Positions 1 through 7,056 of a stretch of 40,754 nt of DNA are shown here, piece after piece; positions within the stretch are counted from its first letter, which is position 1; each line of letters begins with the position of its first letter. A model generated the notes under the pieces. The model did no database searches and was not told the DNA's origin. It saw only the letters and a list, made by a program, of their open reading frames with translations. This stretch comes from Nocardioides sp. J54. Lineage in GTDB: Bacteria; Actinomycetota; Actinomycetes; Propionibacteriales; Nocardioidaceae. Made by a program: the position numbers and the translations under genes. The stretch is from positions 1-40,754 of the forward strand of contig NZ_JAER01000040.1 of the NCBI RefSeq assembly GCF_000519005.1. Reading direction: 5' to 3'.

Positions 1-246
1 AGGGCGAGCCGTTGCGACCTCGACCACACGATCGAGCATGCTCGCGGTGGCCCGACGTGTCCGTGCAACCTCGTGCCCTTGTGCCGGCGCCACCACCGGG
101 CCAAGACCTTCAGCCTCTGGCGCTACGTCACCATCCAGCCCGGCCACTACCTGTGGAAATCACCGAACGACCGGCACTTCCTGGTCGGCCCGAAGGGCAC
201 GAAGGTCCTCGACACCCCGCGCCGCGTTGATCCGGACGACTACTAG
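1..246 (+). CDS. HNH endonuclease, DUF222/13E12-type, C-terminal part (5' end outside window)
   Basis: The frame is open from base 1 to the TAG at 244-246. The visible 81 residues hold the HNH core: CDLDHTIEH, then GGPT, CNLVPLCRRHH and RAKTF, followed by a tail ending DPDDY. These are the zinc-binding Cys and catalytic His positions of the HNH module at the C-terminus of actinobacterial DUF222 proteins (the 13E12 repeat family). Members are usually 350-500 aa, so most of the protein lies upstream. The biological role of the family is not settled; nuclease activity is inferred from the motif. The same tail occurs on the minus strand at 40471-40754, nearly identical in sequence. The gene ends at a hairpin (261-280) and is followed by a 600 bp palindrome mosaic. 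Confidence 0.9.
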   Translation, partial: RASRCDLDHTIEHARGGPTCPCNLVPLCRRHHRAKTFSLWRYVTIQPGHYLWKSPNDRHFLVGPKGTKVLDTPRRVDPDDY

Positions 247-260
247 CCACCGAGCCCCAC

Positions 261-280
261 ACCCCGCCCACCGGCGGGGT
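261..280 (+). terminator. Hairpin terminator after the left HNH gene
   Basis: Arms ACCCCGCC (261-268) and GGCGGGGT (273-280) pair perfectly around a CACC loop, 15 bases after the HNH stop codon. There is no T-run, which is common for terminators in high-GC actinobacteria. The equivalent hairpin follows the right-hand HNH gene at 40437-40456. Confidence 0.65.
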
Positions 281-313
281 CATCGGCATGCCTGACCCTC
301 CAGGACTGCCACC

Positions 314-436
314 GGTCGAGGTGCGAGGCGCCCCAGCACCGACCTCCCGCCGCTGGTTGAGGTGCGAGGCGCCCCAGCGCCGACCTCCCGCCGCTGGTTG
401 AGGTGCGAGGCGCCCCAGCGCCGAGCCTCGAAACCA
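314..436 (+). repeat. Three tandem copies of a 41 bp repeat
   Basis: Copies begin at 314, 355 and 396 with an exact 41 bp period. The unit starts GGTTGAGGTGCGAGGCGCCC and continues with an AGCGCC/GACCTCCCGCCGCT tail. The third copy instead ends in GAGCCTCGAAACCA, which pairs imperfectly with TGGTTGAGG at its own start. GGCGC-CCCA-GCGCC inside the unit forms a small perfect hairpin. Two copies with the same 41 bp period lie inverted at about 39944-40029. Confidence 0.85.
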
Positions 437-488
437 GTGGCACCGATGCACCCGACTGTGGCACCACAGTTCGCCATCAAGGCCCGGA

Positions 489-528
489 GGTTTCGAGGCT
501 CCTCGCTGGCGCTCGTCGCACCTCAACC
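489..528 (-). repeat. Inverted copy of the GGTTGAGG repeat unit
   Basis: The plus strand reads GGTTTCGAGG at 489 and GCACCTCAACC at the end (528). This is the reverse complement of the unit at 396-436, apart from a different centre (CTCGCTGGCGCTCG). Together with the forward unit and the hairpin between them (GACTGTG-GCAC-CACAGT region near 454-475) it makes a head-to-head bipartite element about 130 bp long. The same layout is seen at 39852-39983 and 40299-40411. Confidence 0.8.
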
Positions 529-551
529 GCCGGGAGACAGCAGCGCTCCTA

Positions 552-597
552 GACGTCATGCGAATCGTGGCCTGGAGCCCACGATTCGTATGACGTC
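552..597. repeat. 46 bp near-perfect palindrome (left copy)
   Basis: The left arm is 552-570 (GACGTCATGCGAATCGTGG) and the right arm 579-597 (CCACGATTCGTATGACGTC). They are complementary over 19 bases except for one G-T wobble, around the 8 base loop CCTGGAGC. The whole palindrome is repeated in inverted orientation at about 40233-40276. As RNA or single-stranded DNA it would form a very stable hairpin. There is no terminator T-run. Confidence 0.85.
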
Positions 598-605
598 CCG
601 AGGAA

Positions 606-717
606 GGCGGCCGACCGGCAGGGCCCCGCAGTCAAGGACGCCGAAGGCGCCGCGTAGCGGCGGAGCGCAGCGACGTCCTTGACGCCGGGGACCGGTCGGC
701 TACGGTGCGCGGCCGCC
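606..717. repeat. 112 bp nested inverted-repeat module (left copy)
   Basis: Three arm pairs nest: GGCGGCCG (606-613) with CGGCCGCC (710-717); CCGACCGG (611-618) with CCGGTCGG (692-699); and GTCAAGGACG (631-640) with CGTCCTTGAC (674-683). The centre carries a GTAGCGGCGGAGCG segment. The module is repeated inverted at about 40059-40165 with strong identity. It has no open frame that looks like a gene. Confidence 0.8.
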
Positions 718-749
718 GACACCAACCACGAAGCAACACTCACGCCGCT

Positions 750-794
750 GGTTGAGGTGCGAGGCGCCCCAGCGCCGAGCCGCGAAACCAGCGG
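750..794 (+). repeat. Additional GGTTGAGG repeat unit next to miaA
   Basis: GGTTGAGGTGCGAGGCGCCC starts at 750 and the unit ends GAGCCGCGAAACCA near 790. Downstream the sequence follows the right-hand mosaic (ACTGTGCCCACC, CGACACGCCCGGAGG) until about 845. It then departs from it just before the miaA stop codon, so the partner inverted unit is missing here. Confidence 0.75.
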
Positions 795-863
795 CACCAG
801 CGCACCGACTGTGCCCACCAAGATCCGCCCGACACGCCCGGAGGCAGCATCCGGCAACGGGGC

Positions 864-1787
864 TCAGCCTTCGCGCACCACGCTGAGCGCCTTCGCCACC
901 CGGTCCGGGTCGTCGTACGCCACCCAGGTGATCCGGGGGTCGTCCTTCCACCAGGCCATCTGGCGGCGGGCGAACTTGCGAGTGGCGATGATCGTCCGCT
1001 CCTGCGCCTCCTCGACGCTCATATGGCCGGCCAACACGGCCATGGCCTGGCGGTAGCCGATGGCGAGGGAGGCGGTGCGCCCCTCGGCGAGGCCGTCGGC
1101 GAGCAGGCGGTCGACCTCGTCGAGGAGGCCGGCGTCGAACATGGCGTGGACGCGGGTGGCGATGCGCTGCTCGAGGACGTCGCGCGGGATCTCGACGCCG
1201 ACCTGCACGGTGGCGGGGTCGACGTACTCCTGCACGGGGAGGGTGGCGCTGAACGGGCGGCCGGTGAGCTCGATGACCTCGAGGGCGCGCACGATGCGGC
1301 GGCCGTTGGCGGGCTCGATCCGGTCGGCGGCGTCGGGGTCGAGCTCGCGGAGGCGGGCGTGGAGGGCGGCGGGGCCGACGTCGGCGAGCTCGGCCTCGTA
1401 GCGGGCGCGCAGGTCGGGGTCGGTGCCGGGGAAGTCGAAGCGGTCGAGGATCGCGCGGGTGTAGAGCGCGGAGCCGCCGACGAGGACCGGGACGCAGCCG
1501 CGGTCGCGGATGTCGGCGATCGCGGCGCGGGCCCAGCCCTGGAACTCGGCGACGGTCGCGGGGTCGCGCACGGACAGGGTGTCGAGCAGGTGGTGCGGGA
1601 TGCCGCGTCGTTCGGAGACGGGCAGCTTCGCCGTACCGATGTCCATGCCGCGGTAGACCTGCATCGCGTCGGTGTTGACGACCTCTCCCCCGAGGGCCTC
1701 GGCGAGGTCGAGGGAGAGGGAGGTCTTGCCGCTGGCGGTGGGCCCGACGATGGCCACGACCGGGATCGGGGACGGGCGCTGCGGCAT
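864..1787 (-). CDS. miaA: tRNA dimethylallyltransferase MiaA
   Basis: MiaA transfers the dimethylallyl group of DMAPP to N6 of A37 in tRNAs reading UNN codons, the step before MiaB. The 307 aa protein has the P-loop GPTASGKT (residues 15-22), the DAMQVYRGMDIGTAK segment (40-54) that binds tRNA and catalyses transfer, and GGSALYTRAIL (about 104-114). Length matches the family (about 300 aa). The open frame runs upstream to 1910, but MPQRPSPIPVVAIVGP at 1787 places the start right before the first beta strand as in homologues. The extra 41 residues overlap the divergent gene at 1857 and do not resemble MiaA. miaB lies about 1.9 kb upstream on the same strand. Confidence 0.96.
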   Translation of the reverse strand: MPQRPSPIPVVAIVGPTASGKTSLSLDLAEALGGEVVNTDAMQVYRGMDIGTAKLPVSERRGIPHHLLDTLSVRDPATVAEFQGWARAAIADIRDRGCVPVLVGGSALYTRAILDRFDFPGTDPDLRARYEAELADVGPAALHARLRELDPDAADRIEPANGRRIVRALEVIELTGRPFSATLPVQEYVDPATVQVGVEIPRDVLEQRIATRVHAMFDAGLLDEVDRLLADGLAEGRTASLAIGYRQAMAVLAGHMSVEEAQERTIIATRKFARRQMAWWKDDPRITWVAYDDPDRVAKALSVVREG

Positions 1788-1856
1788 GGAGACAGTGTGG
1801 CAAGGTTGCTCCGACGGCCCGGAGCGGGTCGCCACCTTCGACCTTTGGGGGTTCTC

Positions 1857-2060
1857 GTGGGCTTTCTGGACAACGCCAAGGACAAGCTGACGGACGCCGT
1901 CGACAAGCACGGCGACAAGATCGGCGACGGCCTCGACAAGGCTGCCGACGTCGCGTCGAAGAAGACCGGCGGCAAGTTCGACGACAAGATCGACACCGGC
2001 GTCGAGAAGGCGAAGGACGCCCTCGACAGCCTCGACGGCAAGAACGACGACATCCGCTGA
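1857..2060 (+). CDS. Small Lys/Asp-rich protein of the MT0933-like antitoxin type
   Basis: A 67 aa protein, VGFLDNAKDKLTDAVDKHG and on to GKNDDIR, starting GTG at 1857 six bases after a GGGGG stretch that can serve as ribosome site. It is almost wholly amphipathic helix, with alternating Lys, Asp and Ala in a loose heptad (DKIGDGLDKAADVASKK). This resembles the short actinobacterial 'antitoxin' family named after M. tuberculosis MT0933/Rv0909. No toxin gene is adjacent, so an antitoxin role is not supported here; a stress or structural helix protein is equally possible. It diverges from miaA across 69 bp. Confidence 0.75.
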   Translation: MGFLDNAKDKLTDAVDKHGDKIGDGLDKAADVASKKTGGKFDDKIDTGVEKAKDALDSLDGKNDDIR

Positions 2061-2071
2061 GTCCCACCCGC

Positions 2072-2560
2072 GTGTCCGTCCATGACCCGGCGACCGGGAA
2101 GACCCGCTTCGTCGTCGTCCCCGCCTCCTACGTCTTCCTCCTCCGCGAGGCGACCGGGGGCTCCGGCACCGAGGTGCTGCTGCAGCTGAGGCAGGGCACC
2201 GGCTACATGGACGGGCACTGGGCTGCCGCGGCCGCCGGCCACGTCGAGCGCGGCGAGACCGCCGAGCAGGCGGCGCGGCGCGAGGCGCTCGAGGAGGTCG
2301 CGGTCAGCGACCTCGACCTGTCGTTCGTCACCGCCATGCAGCGCACGGCGCGCGACCTGCCGATCGACGAGCGCATCGACTTCTTCTTCACCGCCCGCTC
2401 CTGGTCGGGAGAGCCGCGGATCGTCGAGGCGGCCAAGTGCGCGGACCTGCGGTGGTTCGCGCTCGACGACCTGCCCGACCCCGTCGTGCCGCACGAGCGA
2501 ATCGTCCTCGACGGGCTGCGCACCGGCAACCTGGCGCCGCTGACGCACTTCGGCTTCTGA
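2072..2560 (+). CDS. NUDIX hydrolase
   Basis: A 162 aa NUDIX-fold pyrophosphohydrolase. The NUDIX box runs over residues 56-78 (G56, E62, R70-E71, E74-E75), with Ala where the last Gly of the consensus is usual. The catalytic EE pair that holds Mg2+ is present. Such enzymes hydrolyse nucleoside diphosphates linked to another moiety; the substrate cannot be read from this sequence. The GTG at 2072 is the only start that keeps the N-terminal strand (TRFVVVPASYVFLLRE). The gene follows the small antitoxin-like gene by 11 bp and is probably co-transcribed with it. Confidence 0.9.
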   Translation: MSVHDPATGKTRFVVVPASYVFLLREATGGSGTEVLLQLRQGTGYMDGHWAAAAAGHVERGETAEQAARREALEEVAVSDLDLSFVTAMQRTARDLPIDERIDFFFTARSWSGEPRIVEAAKCADLRWFALDDLPDPVVPHERIVLDGLRTGNLAPLTHFGF

Positions 2561-2632
2561 GCCTCCGGATCAAACCGCGCCGCGCGGATACCGCCCTACC
2601 GAGTGTTCCCGAGACACTGGGAGGGGATGGAC

Positions 2633-2881
2633 ATGAACGCTGACCTGCCACCGCAGCCCGAGCCGAAGGTGGAGCCGCCCGAGCCGGCACCCGGCGGGCC
2701 GAACAGCATCGAGGGCGTCGGGGGCGACGGGCCGCGCAGCACCGTGGGACGCGACCCGAACCCCATGCACAACCCGGCGACCGACGAGATCCCGGAGGCG
2801 GCCGTCGAGGAGGAGGACACCGACACCGCGGCCACCCGCGGCGACCCGGAGGTCCCGCCGGAGTCCGAGTCCCCGGCCTGA
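2633..2881 (+). CDS. Small acidic proline-rich protein, unknown function
   Basis: An 82 aa protein rich in Pro, Glu and Asp (PQPEPKVEPPEPAPGG near the N-terminus, VEEEDTDTAA near the end). It has no membrane segment or recognisable domain and is probably disordered. ATG at 2633 lies seven bases after a strong GGGAGGGG site (about 2619-2626); ATG at 2627 is too close to it. It is convergent with the peptidase gene at 2896, with 14 bp between stops. Coding is supported by the ribosome site and codon pattern only. Confidence 0.6.
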   Translation: MNADLPPQPEPKVEPPEPAPGGPNSIEGVGGDGPRSTVGRDPNPMHNPATDEIPEAAVEEEDTDTAATRGDPEVPPESESPA

Positions 2882-2895
2882 GCCGTCAGGCCCGG

Positions 2896-3624
2896 TTAGC
2901 GCAGCCGTACGACGTCGAGGCGGGTCTCCACGACCCCGCCGTCGGCGGAGCGCTCGACGAAGTAGGCGCCCTTGCCGTCGACCTCGGTGAACGCGCCGGC
3001 GACCTCGGTCCCGCGGTAGAGCACGCCGACGCCGTCGTCGGTGGCGTAGCCGGACGGCAGCACGCCGTCGCCGACGAGCTTGTGGAAGAGCGGGCGGCGC
3101 TGCTCCTCGGAGTCGTAGTGGACCCCGTTGGACCAGGGCAGCAGGCCGAGCCCGTTGGTGAACGGGCGCAGGTCGGGGCCGAAGGAGTCGGTCGTCCCGC
3201 CGACGTGCCAGCACAGCGAGCCGGCGGAGACCCCGGTGAGCACGACACCGGCCTCCCAGGCCTCGCGCAGGGCGGCGTCGACGCCGTGCAGCTCCCACAT
3301 CGCGAGCAGCCCGGCGACGCTGCCGCCCCAGACCCAGATGACGTCCTGCTCGAGCAGGTGCCCGCGCACGTCCTCGATGTTGGGCATCGGGAAGAGCTGC
3401 AGGTGGCTGCCGTGGAAGCCGGCCTCCTGCGCCATGTCGTAGAAGTCCCGGATCACCGCCGGGGCGTCACCGCAGGCGGTGCCGATGAAGCAGACGCGGG
3501 GCGTGCGACCGTCCACACCGGCGAGGTCGATGGCATGACGGGTCAACGGGCCGACGCTCCAGCGCGTTCGTACGCCCGGAAGGATGCCGCCCGAGGTTGC
3601 GAGAATCGTTCGTTCCGCTGGCAT
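2896..3624 (-). CDS. Peptidase E-like serine peptidase (family S51)
   Basis: A 242 aa cytosolic protein of the S51 (dipeptidase E / cyanophycinase-like) class. The nucleophile elbow GVSAGS places the catalytic Ser at residue 133. It is preceded by WVWGGSVAGLL, matching the GGN-type oxyanion region. A HYDSEEQRR segment near 168 matches the family's downstream His region. Typical members cleave Asp-X dipeptides or related beta-aspartyl bonds; the exact substrate is unknown. It starts ATG at 3624, 34 bp downstream of miaB, and may be read through from it. Confidence 0.85.
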   Translation of the reverse strand: MPAERTILATSGGILPGVRTRWSVGPLTRHAIDLAGVDGRTPRVCFIGTACGDAPAVIRDFYDMAQEAGFHGSHLQLFPMPNIEDVRGHLLEQDVIWVWGGSVAGLLAMWELHGVDAALREAWEAGVVLTGVSAGSLCWHVGGTTDSFGPDLRPFTNGLGLLPWSNGVHYDSEEQRRPLFHKLVGDGVLPSGYATDDGVGVLYRGTEVAGAFTEVDGKGAYFVERSADGGVVETRLDVVRLR

Positions 3625-3658
3625 CGGCCACGAACCTAGCCCAGCGGAGGCCTCCGGC

Positions 3659-5155
3659 TCAACGGCAGGCGGGAGCCTCCGGCAGCGGCGCGGGTACGCC
3701 GACGGACGGCATCCCGAGCCCGACGGCCGGTCCGGTGGCGGGCGGCTCGGCGGTGCGGCGCTCCCACGCGTCGCCCGAGCGGGTGCGGCGCAGCGAACGC
3801 ACCGGGCCGTCGGCGACGAGGTGGTGCGGCGCGGCGTAGGTGACCTGGACGGTGACCATGTCGCCGGGGCGCGGTGCGCCCTCGACCTGGGAGAAGTCGG
3901 CCTCGAAGTGCACCAGCCGGTTGTCGGGCGCGCGGCCGGAGAGCCGCATGGTGGCGGCGTCCTTGCGGCCCTCGCCCTCGGCGACCATCAGCTCGAGCTC
4001 ACGCCCGACCAGCCGCTTGTTCTCGTCCCACGTGATCTCGTTGACCAGCTCGACGAGGCGGTTGTAGCGGTCGGTCACCACGGCCTGGTCGACCTGGTCG
4101 GGCAGGGTGGCGGCCGGCGTGCCGGGGCGCTTGGAGTACTGGAAGGTGAACGCCCCGGAGAAGCGCGCCTCGCGGACGACCTTCAGCGTCTCCTGGAAGT
4201 CCTCCTCGGTCTCACCGGGGAAGCCGACGATGATGTCGGTGGTGATGGCGGCGTCGGGGATCGCGGCGCGCACGCGCTCGATGATGCCGAGGAACTTCTT
4301 CTGGCGGTAGGAGCGGCGCATGTCCTTGAGGACCTTCGAGGATCCCGACTGCAGCGGCATGTGCAGGCTCGGCATCACGTTCGGGGTCTCGGCCATCGCC
4401 TCGATGACGTCGTCGGTGAACTCGGCCGGGTGGGGGCTGGTGAAGCGCACCCGCTCGAGGCCCTCGATCTCGCCGCAGGCCCGCAGCAGCTTGGAGAAGG
4501 CCTGCCGGTCGCCGAACTCCACGCCGTACGCGTTGACGTTCTGGCCGAGCAGGGTGACCTCGGAGACGCCCTCGGCGACGAGCGCCTCGATCTCGGCGAG
4601 GATCTCGCCGGGGCGCCGGTCCTTCTCCTTGCCGCGCAGGCTCGGGACGATGCAGAAGGTGCAGGTGTTGTTGCAGCCGACGCTGACCGACACCCAGGCG
4701 GCGTAGGCGGACTCGCGCTTGGTGGGCAGCGTCGAGGGGAAGACGTCGAGCGACTCCAGGATCTCGACCTGCGCCTCCTGCTGGACCCGCGCCCGGTCGA
4801 GCAGCGCCGGCAGGGAGCCGATGTTGTGGGTGCCGAAGACGACGTCGACCCACGGGGCCTTCTTCACGACCGTGTCGCGGTCCTTCTGCGCCATGCAGCC
4901 GCCGACGGCGATCTGCATGCCGGGCCGCTTCGCCTTGACCGGCGCAAGGTGGCCGAGGTTGCCGTAGAGGCGGTTGTCCGCGTTCTCCCGCACCGCGCAG
5001 GTGTTGAAGACGACGACGTCGGCCTGCTCCCCCTCGGGGGCAGGCAGGTAGCCCGCGTCCTCGAGCAGCCCGGAGAGGCGCTCGGAGTCGTGCACGTTCA
5101 TCTGGCACCCGTAGGTGCGGACCTCGTAGGTCCGGGGCTGCGCTGCGGTCGTCAT
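3659..5155 (-). CDS. miaB: tRNA-2-methylthio-N6-dimethylallyladenosine synthase MiaB
   Basis: MiaB is a radical-SAM methylthiotransferase that adds the 2-methylthio group to i6A37 of tRNA after MiaA has acted. The 498 aa protein has the N-terminal UPF0004 domain with cluster ligands Cys17 (YGCQMN), Cys53 (NTCAVRE) and Cys87 (GGCMAQ). The radical-SAM CNNTCTFC motif holds Cys161, Cys165 and Cys168. A TRAM RNA-binding domain lies at about 380-450. ATG at 5155 (MTTAAQPRTYEV) has GAGGA just upstream; the frame extends 11 more codons without a better start. The last 45 or so residues are a Pro/Ala-rich extension beyond the TRAM domain. Confidence 0.97.
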   Translation of the reverse strand: MTTAAQPRTYEVRTYGCQMNVHDSERLSGLLEDAGYLPAPEGEQADVVVFNTCAVRENADNRLYGNLGHLAPVKAKRPGMQIAVGGCMAQKDRDTVVKKAPWVDVVFGTHNIGSLPALLDRARVQQEAQVEILESLDVFPSTLPTKRESAYAAWVSVSVGCNNTCTFCIVPSLRGKEKDRRPGEILAEIEALVAEGVSEVTLLGQNVNAYGVEFGDRQAFSKLLRACGEIEGLERVRFTSPHPAEFTDDVIEAMAETPNVMPSLHMPLQSGSSKVLKDMRRSYRQKKFLGIIERVRAAIPDAAITTDIIVGFPGETEEDFQETLKVVREARFSGAFTFQYSKRPGTPAATLPDQVDQAVVTDRYNRLVELVNEITWDENKRLVGRELELMVAEGEGRKDAATMRLSGRAPDNRLVHFEADFSQVEGAPRPGDMVTVQVTYAAPHHLVADGPVRSLRRTRSGDAWERRTAEPPATGPAVGLGMPSVGVPAPLPEAPACR

Positions 5156-5275
5156 GGCGTCCTCAAGGGTACGGCGGGCGGCGCGCACCCCCCGAATCTC
5201 GATGCCGTCACGAATTGGTCTCGGCGGCCCGTCGCTCTAGCCGGTGGCGTGGATCACGCGCTAGCGTCCGGACGC

Positions 5276-6061
5276 ATGACCGTCTCCGACGATGCAGCGG
5301 TTGATCTCGGCAAGGTTCGCCCCGGCGAGCCTCTCGTGGAGCTGCACGGCGTCCAGAAGTGGTACGGCGACCTCCACGTCCTCCAGGACATCGACCTCAC
5401 CGTCACGCGGGGTGAGGTCGTGGTCGTGATCGGCCCGTCGGGTTCCGGCAAGTCCACGCTGTGCCGCACCATCAACCGGCTCGAGACCGTCGACGAGGGC
5501 CAGATCCTCGTCGACGGCAAGGAGCTGCCGCAGGAGGGCAAGGCGCTCGCCGCACACCGTGCCGACGTCGGCATGGTGTTCCAGAGCTTTAACCTCTTCG
5601 CCCACAAGACGATCCTCGAGAACGTCACGCTCGGGCCGATCAAGGTCCGCAAGATGCCGAAGGCCGACGCCGAGGCCCTGGCGAAGGACCTCCTCGAACG
5701 CGTCGGCGTCGCCCACCAGGCGGCCAAGTACCCCGCCCAGCTCTCCGGCGGCCAGCAGCAGCGGGTCGCGATCGCCCGCGCCCTGGCCATGGAGCCGAAG
5801 GTGATGCTCTTCGACGAGCCGACCTCTGCGCTGGACCCGGAGATGATCAAGGAGGTCCTCGACGTCATGGTCCGTCTCGCGCAGCGCGGGATGACGATGA
5901 TCGTGGTGACCCACGAGATGGGCTTCGCCCGCACGGCCGCCAACCGGGTGGTGTTCATGGCCGACGGCCAGATCGTCGAGACGGCCGATCCGGAGAGCTT
6001 CTTCACCAACCCGCAGAGCGATCGCGCCAAGGACTTCCTCGGCAAGATCCTCAAGCACTGA
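5276..6061 (+). CDS. gluA: Glutamate/polar amino acid ABC transporter, ATP-binding protein GluA
   Basis: A 261 aa ATPase of the polar amino acid uptake (PAAT) family that powers the GluB/C/D importer. Walker A GPSGSGKST is at 53-61, signature LSGGQQQR at 155-162 and Walker B VMLFDEPTSALD ends near 185; the H-loop is VVTHE. ATG at 5276 is chosen because homology begins at VELHGVQKWYG. A TAGCGT -10-like hexamer (5262-5267) ends eight bases before the ATG and no ribosome site is present, so a leaderless transcript is likely. The neighbourhood miaB-gluABCD is conserved in actinobacteria. Substrate specificity is inferred from that neighbourhood. Confidence 0.95.
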   Translation: MTVSDDAAVDLGKVRPGEPLVELHGVQKWYGDLHVLQDIDLTVTRGEVVVVIGPSGSGKSTLCRTINRLETVDEGQILVDGKELPQEGKALAAHRADVGMVFQSFNLFAHKTILENVTLGPIKVRKMPKADAEALAKDLLERVGVAHQAAKYPAQLSGGQQQRVAIARALAMEPKVMLFDEPTSALDPEMIKEVLDVMVRLAQRGMTMIVVTHEMGFARTAANRVVFMADGQIVETADPESFFTNPQSDRAKDFLGKILKH

Positions 6062-6096
6062 CTGTTCGACCAACTCGGCTAGGAGAGGAAAGAAGG

Positions 6097-6987
6097 ATGC
6101 GACTCAGGAAAGCCTTCGCGGCAGGTGCCGCAGGGATCGCAATTGCTGCCGGGCTGGCGGCCTGCGGTGACGCGGGCAACGACAGCGAGGGACGCGACGT
6201 CGAGGCCGCCGACGACTGTGACGGCAAGTTCGACGAGGGCACCCGCATGGCCGAGCTCGCCGAGGCGGGCAAGATCACCGTGGGCGTGAAGTACGACCAG
6301 CCCGGCCTCGGGTTCAAGGGCGCCACCGACGACGTGCCGAGCGGCTTCGACGTCGAGGTCGCCAAGCTGCTCGTCGCGGACCTGTGCATCGACCCCGCGT
6401 CGAGCAACGTGACGTGGGAGGAGACGATCTCCGACAACCGCGAGCCCTACCTCGAGTCGGGCAAGGTCGACGTCGTCCTGGCGTCGTACTCGATCACCGA
6501 CGACCGCCGCAAGGTCGTCGGCCAGACCGGGCCCTACATGGTCACCGGCCAGCAGATCCTCGTGAAGGAGGACAGCGACGTCGCGGGCATCGAGGACCTC
6601 AAGGGCAAGGAGGTCTGCTCGGTGACCGGCTCCACGTCGCTGGAGAACGTCAAGGCCAAGGGCGCCAAGGGTGTCGGCGCCGACTCCTACTCCGAGTGTG
6701 CGGAGAAGGTCCTCGACGGCACCTACGCCGCGATGTCGACCGACGGCTCGATCCTCGCCGGCCTCGCCGCGCAGAACGAGGGCCAGCTCAAGGTCGTCGG
6801 CGACGAGTTCTCCGAGGAGCGCATCGGCGTCGGCTACAGCAAGGACCACCCGGAGATGTGCGAGTGGATCAACGGCGTCCTGGAGAAGGCGTTCGACGAC
6901 GGATCGTGGGCCGAGGCCTTCGAGCTGACCCTCGGGCCCTCGGGCGTCGAGACTCCGGAGCCGCCGGAGCTGGACGCCTGCCAGTGA
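6097..6987 (+). CDS. gluB: Amino acid ABC transporter substrate-binding lipoprotein GluB
   Basis: A 296 aa extracellular solute-binding protein, family 3. Residues 1-22 are a lipoprotein signal peptide (basic start, hydrophobic core, lipobox LAAC with lipidated Cys23). The mature part has the two-lobe markers GKITVGVKYDQPG, GFDVEVAKLL and DVVLASYSITDDR typical of glutamate/glutamine binders. A strong ribosome site AGGAGAGGAAAGAAGG precedes ATG 6097, 35 bp after gluA. The gene is followed by an intercistronic hairpin (7003-7040) before the permease genes. Confidence 0.96.
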   Translation: MRLRKAFAAGAAGIAIAAGLAACGDAGNDSEGRDVEAADDCDGKFDEGTRMAELAEAGKITVGVKYDQPGLGFKGATDDVPSGFDVEVAKLLVADLCIDPASSNVTWEETISDNREPYLESGKVDVVLASYSITDDRRKVVGQTGPYMVTGQQILVKEDSDVAGIEDLKGKEVCSVTGSTSLENVKAKGAKGVGADSYSECAEKVLDGTYAAMSTDGSILAGLAAQNEGQLKVVGDEFSEERIGVGYSKDHPEMCEWINGVLEKAFDDGSWAEAFELTLGPSGVETPEPPELDACQ

Positions 6988-7002
6988 CCCACGCCTGACC
7001 CC

Positions 7003-7040
7003 GGAGCCGGGGGCCTGCCCACCAGCGGGTCCCCGGCTCC
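7003..7040 (+). promoter_or_regulatory. Intercistronic hairpin between gluB and gluC
   Basis: Arms GGAGCCGGGG (7003-7012) and CCCCGGCTCC (7031-7040) are perfectly complementary with an 18 base loop. It lies between the binding-protein stop (6987) and the permease start (7057). In many importer operons such a hairpin protects or partly terminates the transcript, giving more binding protein than permease. That role is inferred. Confidence 0.65.
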
Positions 7041-7056
7041 CTCGACGGAGAGGGGG

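Larger units (their letters stand above)
247..863. other. Non-coding palindromic repeat mosaic between HNH gene and miaA
   Basis: I see no credible gene in these 617 bases; the frames that stay open are low-complexity readings of the repeats. In order the stretch holds: a terminator hairpin (261-280); three 41 bp direct repeats (314-436); a small hairpin (about 454-475); an inverted copy of the repeat unit (489-528); a 46 bp palindrome (552-597); a 112 bp nested inverted repeat (606-717); and one more repeat unit (750-794). The same modules recur in inverted orientation at 39764-40470. Confidence 0.8.

Noticed and set aside
314..597. Insertion sequence or transposon remnant
   Set aside because: No transposase-like frame, no target-site duplication, and the palindromes are modular rather than terminal.
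3584..5275. 564-residue N-terminal extension of GluA
   Set aside because: It is antisense to miaB, lacks any domain and is not found in GluA proteins; translation starts at 5276.
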